64,000 bases of DNA, taken from contig PS015078.1 of the NCBI GenBank assembly GCA_048213135.1, positions 45,309 to 109,308 on the forward strand. Direction: 5' to 3'. Numbering within the stretch: the first letter of the stretch is position 1; every line of letters starts with the position of its first letter. A program made the position numbers and the translations under genes. This document shows positions 56,322 through 64,000 of the stretch, one piece after another. Below the pieces are notes generated by a model. It worked only from the letters and a program-made list of their open reading frames with translations. It was not told where the DNA came from and made no database searches. This DNA is from Reclinomonas americana ATCC 50394. Taxonomy: Eukaryota > Jakobida > Jakobea > Jakobida.

Positions 56322-58081
56322 TCACTCTTGCTCCCAGTACGCGGCTGTATGTACGTACAAGCGTGATGAGTCAACGCGCTTGTGGAGCAGAGGAGAATGA
56401 GAGCAATTCGTTTACCTGTGTGTTTTGCGTAGAACAGCTCGGTTTCTCGTGGCCAGTACTGCTCGTGCACATCTGCATGTGAACGTGGTCAGCAAACAGC
56501 GGAAGCGCAGGGTAGAGTGCCATGCCGACGATGACGACGACGCAACAAGTAAAGTCGGCGGAACCGCCGAATCTCTTCTCCAGCTGTGCCATGTCGGCGA
56601 ACTTGGCAAAGGTCTGCGCATGCAAAATGAGCAGCAGCAGCAGCGACGATCTTCATCAGCACAGCGTCGACAACATGCCTGGTGCTTCTTCGATCCCGGC
56701 TCGCAGCTGCCCGAGGCGAACACAATCTTTCGCGACGTCACCTTGTTGATCTGCCGCGCGATCATGAGGAACACATGTCACGCAGGCACCTTGTGGACGA
56801 GCGAGGCACGCAACAAACGGCGAGATCATGGCCCAGAACATCTTGAAGTAGAACGGTGCGTCGACGACCAGCGCCAAGCCGAGGCGCTCGGGGTAGTGAT
56901 TCGACAGGATGTGCAGCACTTGCTTGCTGACCTGGTGGGTGGGTGAGGAACAAACGGTGAGCGTGACGGCGACAAAACTCCACACACACGCACACACGCA
57001 CCTTTAGTGGTGGCGCATTGCGCATGGTGAAGCCGTTGTTGTCGATGATGAGAATGATCTGCTCCACGCCGTGATGGAGCGCATCCATCTCCTCAATACA
57101 CCGCTCAATAACATACACCGTGAGGCGCACTTGTCGTTCGTGGGTGTCTGTGTTCTCACGCGCCGGTGTCATGACAATGATCGGCCGACCGAACTTATCC
57201 TTGCCTGCGACACGCGCTGTGAGCACGCGCACGACACAAGAGGGGAGGGGGAAGGCAGCGGGGACACACCAAAGCGATAGTTCTTTCCGGTGACCGACTC
57301 GGGTTCGACCTCCTCGGGGCGGATCGTCCACGGCTTGAACTCGCGACGCCACTAAATGATCGCACCACAAGCATGAGCGTCCGCAACGCAAACACCAAGA
57401 AGCGACTTACACACACCTCAATGGTCTCCTTGATCATCGGCACCGACTTTTTCAGCTTCCACTCACGCGCACGCAGATCTGCAAACACATAACAGGCATG
57501 AGTGTGAGCACGAGAGACAGAGAGAGACACTGTGCAAAGTACGCAACAGCGCAGCAGGCACATGTCATCGGCCCACGCACGCTCCCGCTCGTTCAAGTCC
57601 ATGGCATCGACCGCCTCGCGCATGCGACGCAGCTTGTCAACCTAAGAGACAGAGAGAGAGAGAGTGATTTTAGGAAGAATTCTCTTTCTCTCACACTCCG
57701 AATGCTCCACACTCGTAACTTGGTATTCATCGAGTGCGGCCAGTGGATCAAACACCGCCAGCTCGTCGCCATCGTCCACAGCAGAGCCCGACGCAATCCC
57801 CTGTCACACACACACACACACACAACAATGAGAGTGTGAACAGCAAACGCACACAGAGCGTGAAGATCGGAGATGAGAGACGCAACAAGATCGGGGCTGG
57901 AGGGCGTGTCGGGCAGGAACTCGCTGTGGAGAGAGAGGAGTGAGTGTGCATGCACATCTCCTGGTGACGCACACTCACACGTTCTCTCTTGCACAGCTTA
58001 CCCTTTGTGCAGCTCTGCCTCGGCCTCGTTCACCTCCGGGTAGTCCATGTCGCTGCTGCTGCTGCCGGCCTCGTCGCTCAT
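56322..58081 (-). CDS. Sec14-like (CRAL-TRIO) lipid-transfer protein
   Basis: Sec14 proteins exchange phosphatidylinositol and other lipids between membranes and prime phosphoinositide signalling. The ATG at 58,081 gives an acidic start (MSDEAGSSSSDMDYPEVNEA). An N-terminal CRAL-TRIO-N helical region follows across exons (LDALCAF-like helices, then VDKLRRMREAVDAMDLNERE and LRAREWKLKKSVPMIKETIE). The lipid-binding fold then reads GKDKFGRPIIVMTPARENT, VYVIERCIEEMDAL, IILIIDNNGFTMRNAPPLK, SKQVLHILSNHYPERLGLAL, DAPFYFKMFWAMISPFV, RQINKVTSRKIVFASG and ADMAQLEKRFGG. The last exons give YWPRETELFYAKHT and a short end, with TGA at 56,324-56,322. Motif order and length are those of a single-domain Sec14 protein; there is no GOLD domain. 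Confidence 0.87.
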
Positions 58082-58265
58082 TCTTTGCGCTCGTCGCCGG
58101 AGTTTATCACAAAAATACCTCGTGAGAACTTTTCGAAGCAAAAACCGCGCTTTGCAAGTCCGCGTAACACACGTGGAGGGGTGTTTCAGTCGCTCTCTTC
58201 ACAACCCCGCTGCATCATTGACAACCAGGTGCAGCAGTAGCTGAAACAAAAAACAGGACTTCACT

Positions 58266-61200
58266 TCAAACGACTCCGATTACAAAGCTCAGGAGATCGG
58301 CAAAGACGGCGGGCACAAAACACGGACCCAGCAACCACAGAAAGACGAGCTTGACGGGCTCGTTGATGAATACGTCGCCTAGCACGCTGCCAGCGGAGGC
58401 ACGCAGCAGCGGCAGTTCGCCCATGGAGGCGAGGAGAACACCGGCCGTCACGAGCGTCATGTAGGTCAGGAAGAGGCCGAGCGCCCAGATGAGCGTGTAG
58501 GCCACGTACACCTGTGCGATACATGCACGTGAGGGTTGGGGCGACACACTTTTGTGAGACGGAGAAAGGGGCATGCTCGCTGACCGTGACATACGGCAAC
58601 TGGCGCTTTCGTAATCTCTGCCACAGTCCTTCTGCGGGTGGGGCAAAGTTGAGCCCCTCACATGCACTTTCTATGAACACGTCGGCGCAACTCTTCTCTT
58701 TCACGACAGTCGTGGCGGCTGCGGCATTTGCCACCGACGACGACGGCACCACCTTGAGGTTGTTATCGTGACGCACCAGCAGCTGACGGTACGTGTGTAC
58801 AGAGTCGTACGTCACCAGTCGGTGCACGGTGCGGAACTGATTGTCGTGTGTGTATATCTCCAGCGGATGGCCGGCGGGTTCTCCAAACGCACCTGGCGTA
58901 CTCAAACGCCGTCGCTGAGCGTCGCAGCGTCGTCGGTGAGGGACGCGACGCGATGATCTGACGGCACATGGCTCACAAACCTCGTTCTCTTCCGCCACCT
59001 CAGCCTGGCGCACGGAACTCACAGCAATGCCGGCAGCCGACGCCTCAAATGACAAGTCACACAGCTCGATCCGCCGTACCGCTTCTCCCGCCGTCGCTCC
59101 AGTGGCCTAGAAGCAACTGTGGCGTGAGAAGAGCGAGAGAACACTCTCTAACGAAAGACAAGTGTGCGCACCGTCGTGCGGCCATCGGTCGACACCTGAA
59201 TCGAGACGGCTGGCGGCAGCTCACGCAACATTCCATCAACTGCCGCATCGTCGAGGTCCGACTGCACGCACGTGGAGCATGATTCGCCGCGAAGAGTGAC
59301 ACGAGAGAGACAGCACTCCAGCTTGCACGGACGGACTCACCTCTCTGCTGTCGTGCCACCGCCGAAGCACCGCCAGTTTCTGCTCGCCCATATCGGTGAA
59401 GCGAAGTGCACAAACGCACTGTGGTGCGCAACAAGGATCAATCAACGAGCACTCTCTTGGCAATCACTTTTTTGAGTACAACACTCACCGCCGTGCTCTG
59501 GCGCATTGAACGAATCTGGAGCGTCCCCGTCCGCGTGCGCGCGCTGGCCGGGATGGTGAATGGTTTGTACATGCCAGGCCGCAAGACGATGACAGCCGGT
59601 ATCACGTCACGGCTCAGCACCGCCTCCAGACTGGGCAGCTGCGAATGCCGACCCCACAAATCACCAGCGTCGGCATGCACCGTGACGGCGTCGGGATCGT
59701 CCACAGCATCCTCATCGTACACAGAATTCTCCGCTCGGTCACCACTGATGCTGCTGTCCGACGCAGCCGTGTGCTCATCGACATCATGCACGATGAAACT
59801 CTCTGACGCGACTGCATCGCCTCATACCAACACGCGTCAGCACGCACGTGACAAGCGAAGCTCGCTGCTGTTCAACCTACGTACCACGACTTGCTGTTGG
59901 TTTGCGTGCCACACTCGGACCGTCTGCAACGAATCTCTCGACGCTGTCGGCGCCTCGTGCGATACTCCCCACCAAGCGAGACGTTAGCAGATTGTGGTCC
60001 ACCATCTGCGGAGAAGAGGGTTAATCACAGTCATCACAAGCAAGCATGCACGGTCGACGGGGCGTCCGTAGTGAGCACTCACACTCTGCATCGACTCGAC
60101 GCCAACGACAGGTCGCACCGTGCTGAAGCGACGGAACTGGGAGGAGAGATGCAATCAGTGAGGCTGCACCTCATCAAGCGCCGTCACTCATCACTCGTGC
60201 ACACACCGTAAACATGGTGGGCGACGGCAATGACACCTCACTGCCCGACAAACTGGCGAGACTCGATCGCCGAGCACCGATCACTACTACAGAGCCGCTG
60301 GATGGAGATCGCTGGATGCGATTCAGCTTGGCAAGCCGACTCGGCGAGTGCGATGACTCGCTGCCAAGAGCCTCGAGTGAAGTGAACTTGGCGGTGGGCG
60401 ACTGCACACACATCCGCGTCGTGAGCGACTGAGAGAGAGTGCACGTAGATCGAGATTCACAGCGATCCACCACGTACCGCCGTAGATTCCGAAGCAGGCG
60501 AGTTGGCGGTCCATTGCTCGTGCCTTTTGGTGCCGTCTGCAGCGTGGTACTCCAAGTCACTGTCCACGGGGACAATTCCTGCCGCAATAATGGGAATGCA
60601 GAATGAGCACACATCATCCACAAGCAAACAGCTCACTGAATGCACGATCATACCCTTGGGGGCTCGCAATTGTCGCTGACGACGACGACTCTGGATCTCA
60701 CTCAGCGACATCAAGGATTCGACGTTGGATCGAGGGGATAGGGGCTCCTCAGAGCGACGTGATCCCTCCGTCGGCGTAGAAGGTGCACGGCCGAGACGGA
60801 GTGCGTTGGCGAGCTGCTGTCGCAAGTTGGTCTCGCCGCGTTCGAACCAGGTGTCGTTCATCGGTAGACGTGGGGTGAATCGGAAGGCAAAGCCGGCGAA
60901 TAAGCATACGGGGACCATGGTGGCTCCTGCGTTCGGTGTTGTAGGTGGAAGCACGTAACACATAACGATGAATTCGCGAACCAATGATAAGGCCGATGAC
61001 GAGGTCGCGGAACAAGGTCGACAGGTCAGAGACATCTCGTTGTGCGGCCAGGACGGTATTGAAGTACAAGGCGCACAAGGTGGCAAGCCACAGCACCTGT
61101 GTGCTCGCACGGTGAGTATTCCTACTCGTTGTGACTTGTATGCTGCATGGCAAGACACGCAACTGTGAGTTTCTGCGTGCGCCGAAAGTTGTCCAACGGT

Positions 61201-64000
61201 TGCGTGGTCATAGTGGCCAACCACGAATGACCGTGCTTGAACATTCGAACCAACTGAGTTCCAGCACGCACTATGGCATACTGCCGACGCCGAGCCTCGA
61301 TCAGACGAGTCACAATCGCTGTTGCACAATGCTTCAGCGACACACAGGCGGGTGCAGGCACAGACACGGAGACACACCCTTGAAATGCGCAATTACTTCG
61401 CTGTGTCGACGCAGTTGTTGAACAAGATCAGGATCACGGATATCCTTATTGCTTTCCACTCTGCCATGGTCTCCGGGAGACTGTGGTCTTAGTGCAACGG
61501 AGGGAGCAACATCGCGATTCGCCTTGAGAGGAAGAGATAGAAGTCAGAGGGTGATTTTGACGAGTGTCCCGGGTGGTGCACGCAACGCGTACCTCGAGCA
61601 TCAAAGCGGGCACAATCTTGCTCTTGGATACCACCAGGCTTCTTGCAGTTTCCAGCATCCGCGATGGAACTGCTGACACTGCGATGCACAATGACACGTG
61701 ATGCTTAGTGTGAGACGAGAAACCGCTGACATCCTCAACAGTTCACCAGCCGGTGGACTGGGCGCATATGGCAGCAGAGATGGGCGTCTCGCGACTATCG
61801 ATGGTGAATCCAACAAGAGGCGCTGGTGACGAAAAGTTTAGAGAAATGCACCCACAAACAAAGATGTGTGCGCGCGTTCCGCTGACCTCCGCAGACTTCT
61901 GCCGGTCGCCAGTCGGCAAACTCGACTCACTCTCCGCCCTCGCACACGGGGTTGCATGTGATGGCCNNNNNNNNNNNNNNNNNNNNNNNNNNNNNNNNNN
62001 NNNNNNNNNNNNNNNNNNCCGGCGCTGTCGTCAACATTGTGTGCGCCTGCAACCACATGACAGACTTCACTGTCGATGCGAGCGACGTGTTTGACATTCA
62101 GTTCACATTTGCAAGCCCGCTGGATGTGGGTGCGTTCTTTTCTGGTTCCGTCGCACACATCCTCCAGTCGTGGACGCTTTGGGTGCTTGCTGCTGTCCAT
62201 GTGTTCTATGCGGTGGCCTGGTGCATTCTCTACCGCTGGGACCTCAGCCGTGATCGAGTTCTTCGACGTTACGAGTCGCTCAAGTTGCTGGCACAGGAGA
62301 GAGTGGTGAGTACTTGCGTTCTTTGTTTCGCTTGTTTGTGAGTTGTGCGAGTGACTGATCAACAACGCACGCTCAGGCATGGCATCAGCAGGAGCGAGGA
62401 CCATTTTGCGGGAAATTCAGTTTTGCCGAACTCGTAAAAGAAGTGTGGCGGCACCAGTACGGCGCCGAGCTTGCCAAGGAGGTGTTGCCTGTCGGCTTCA
62501 TGACCAGGTTAACAAGGGATGGCAACCTCTCTGTTCTTGAAGCCCGCTACTCACTATACAATCTGGTGGTGTGCGTGTAGGGTTTCAGAGCAATCGGCAG
62601 AGACTGGACCACCAAAGACCAATATCGCGTCTGCCTCGTCAGCTACGGGGAGCTCGTCGTCTGACGACGCGTTGTCGGAGCCCGATGATCGTACTTCATC
62701 ATCTCTGGCGCTGTCGCATTCACCACCGTCGTCGCCACTGTCGTTTGCTCCCGACAATCCCCTTCCACACGCAGTACCTCTTGGTGTGACATTGAGGCNN
62801 NNNNNNNNNNNNNNNNNNCCTGGACCTGCGAAACAATGATGGCTTGTTTAGCAAGAGAGGGCATCTCACGGAGCTCGGACAGGAAGCCGTCTTCCAGCAC
62901 CTTTAAGTACGAGCGACAACCATCGGCGCTCCACTTGCCCGTCAGTGTCGACCAATACACGCACATGTCGAGGCGCTGCGGATTGACTGCAAGAGTGGTA
63001 TTTGACGAGGTAGCGGCGGTGGAATTCGTCGTAGACGGCGCCCCCCGCGAACACATATTGAACAGCGGTACGAGCTGAACAGATGTGCTGAATGTGTAGC
63101 TCCCCGGGTTGCACGACTGCATGTAACGCAGCGTGTTGTTCTGTGCGCAGCAGCACTCTACTGAGTGAGTATCGCGTCTGGAAGAGAGAGAGCACAGCGG
63201 ATAGGAGCACCGCCCACCAGCTGCCCGGCGATCTGCTCGCCCAGAGTCCTGTTCGTGCCGCCGAGTTGAAAGTAAAACCACTCCGTCAGATTTGATACTG
63301 AGATTGATGATGAATCCGCCGCGTCAATCAACTTGAAGGTGTGGATGGAGGTGAGCAGCTGGGCTGTCTTGTTACTGCCCTGATTCACGGTGCCGGTACC
63401 AAGTGCGTCGTACGGATTCGTGCCGGCAGCGAACATGGTCGAGATGTACACGGCACTGTCACTGCGCCCACCAACAACGGACGCAAATGAACGCGGAAAG
63501 GCGAAGGATGAAGCCGCCGATGTAGAGTCGCTTGCAGCATCGAACTGAGGCAGAGCTTCCAAGACCGTCGTCGCGTTGTTGTTGTCTACGAACTTGACGG
63601 CGCTGGCGGCAGTCGGTGGCTGCTCGGCTGAGAAGTGCGCTGCCTCCATTGTGAAGGTGGAACCAACAAAGCGAGCAGGTGCATCACCGGGAACCTGCGG
63701 TTGGATTGCATGTCGAAATGTAAGACAAGAAGGCGTACTGCGCGAGCCCCTCTTTCAGCATACCTGCACCGCCACCGCAGTGGTGAGCACTTGCTCTGCC
63801 GACTTTGTGAGTCGGCTGCCCAAGGGACTTGTATCCACAACTTGAGCGATTCCGGGCAGTGTCGCAGCGAGGCGATCGGCAAGTTGCAGTATCGTAGCAG
63901 CAGGCGTATTCTGACTCACGATTGATGACTTCGACACGGCCTCGGATGATGAAACAATGGCTCCAATGACCGCGATGCGCTCCGTTTGAGGAAGCTGCGG
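58266..64000 (-). CDS. Polycystin-1-like GAIN/GPS membrane protein, 5' end outside the window
   Basis: Extracellular part, 64,000 to about 62,845: Ser/Thr/Asn-rich beta sequence ending with CVYWSTLTGKWSADGC, the first half of a GAIN/GPS motif. The second half (CACNHMTDFTV) and the first membrane helix lie on the opposite strand of a small contig (62,019-62,798). After that, minus-strand exons resume. HGHSWLATMTTQPLDNFRR then TQKLTVLWLATLCALYF is the conserved pre-TM2/TM2 region of polycystin-1 proteins. RDLVIGLIIGATMVPVCLFA then FAFRF is TM3. A long Ser-rich cytosolic loop follows (60,850-59,500). The C-terminal exon reads YVAYTLIWALGLFLTYMTLV and VFINEPVKLVFLWLLGP, the TM4-TM5 region with its QPxK-like motif. 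It stops with TGA at 58,268-58,266, before any polycystin channel domain. Known relatives are cilium- or membrane-associated receptors cleaved at the GPS. I find no PLAT domain, though gap sequence is missing. Confidence 0.75.
61967..62018. other. Assembly gap (52 N)
   Basis: The left border of the probably inverted contig within the polycystin-1-like gene. Confidence 0.99.
62019..62798 (+). CDS. GPS cleavage motif and first membrane helix of the polycystin-1-like protein, on an inverted contig
   Basis: The plus strand starts at the gap edge in an open frame and gives the GPS second half CACNHMTDFTV (62,042-62,074), with His-Met-Thr at the expected cleavage position (HL/T in most members). 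A short ectodomain follows, then SWTLWVLAAVHVFYAVAWCI and RWDLSRDRVLRRYESLKLL. A GT-AG intron (about 62,306-62,377) leads to FSFAELVKEVWRQHQYGAEL. A second intron (about 62,508-62,579) leads to a Ser/Asp/Pro-rich stretch that runs into the right gap. Both neighbouring contigs encode parts of the same protein on the minus strand, so this contig should be flipped. Confidence 0.8.
62799..62818. other. Assembly gap (20 N, contig join)
   Basis: A fixed-length spacer falling exactly between the two halves of the GAIN/GPS motif. Confidence 0.99.

Overview
This window comes from the nuclear genome of a gene-dense eukaryote, probably a unicellular protist. About 25 genes sit in 64 kb on both strands. 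Nearly all are cut by many short GT-AG introns (mostly about 45-100 nt). Intergenic distances are very small: convergent stop codons lie 27-95 bp apart and some divergent start codons only 60-90 bp apart. Base composition is moderately GC-rich, with frequent (GT)n and (CT)n tracts in introns. There is no operon, ribosome-binding site, CRISPR array or insertion sequence, and I recognised no tRNA or rRNA gene. I cannot name the species; the content (TMEM104-like carrier, SKA1, Cdt2, exocyst subunits, GH85 ENGASE, polycystin-1-like protein, nodulin-like MFS) is broadly eukaryotic.

Layout. 70-10,570 (minus strand): a long coiled-coil protein with one membrane segment and a disordered tail, a drug/metabolite-transporter-like protein, and a cytochrome P450-like protein with a multi-pass N-terminal region. 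10,984-22,089 (mostly plus): a THH1/TOM-like multi-pass protein, a coiled-coil protein, a poorly assembled stretch with small genes, and exocyst Sec6/EXOC3. 22,126-33,287: a nodulin-like MFS transporter (-), ENGASE (+), an Eis-like acetyltransferase (-) and mitochondrial aspartyl-tRNA synthetase (+). 33,325-45,151: a TMEM104-like carrier (-), SKA1 (+), a TBC-TLDc protein (-), a UDP-sugar 4-epimerase-like enzyme (+) and a Ser/Pro-rich protein with an RVxF motif (+). 45,238-50,009 (-): exocyst Sec15/EXOC6 carrying an unexpected N-terminal PH-like domain. 50,098-64,000: an ACOT13-like thioesterase (+), then Cdt2/DTL, a second THH1/TOM-like protein, a Sec14-like lipid-transfer protein and a polycystin-1-like receptor, the last four in tandem on the minus strand.

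Themes. Several genes belong to membrane traffic and lipid handling (two exocyst subunits, a TBC-TLDc protein, a Sec14 protein, THH1/TOM-like proteins). Cdt2 and SKA1 belong to the cell cycle. The neighbours share no obvious pathway, so this looks like a compact genome rather than a functional cluster.

Assembly. Ten N-runs interrupt the sequence. Two small contigs flanked by gaps (16,891-17,309 and 62,019-62,798) appear to be placed in the wrong orientation, because each carries coding sequence that completes a flanking gene only if it is flipped. Gene models here are manual splicing inferences from reading frames, and exon edges are approximate unless stated.
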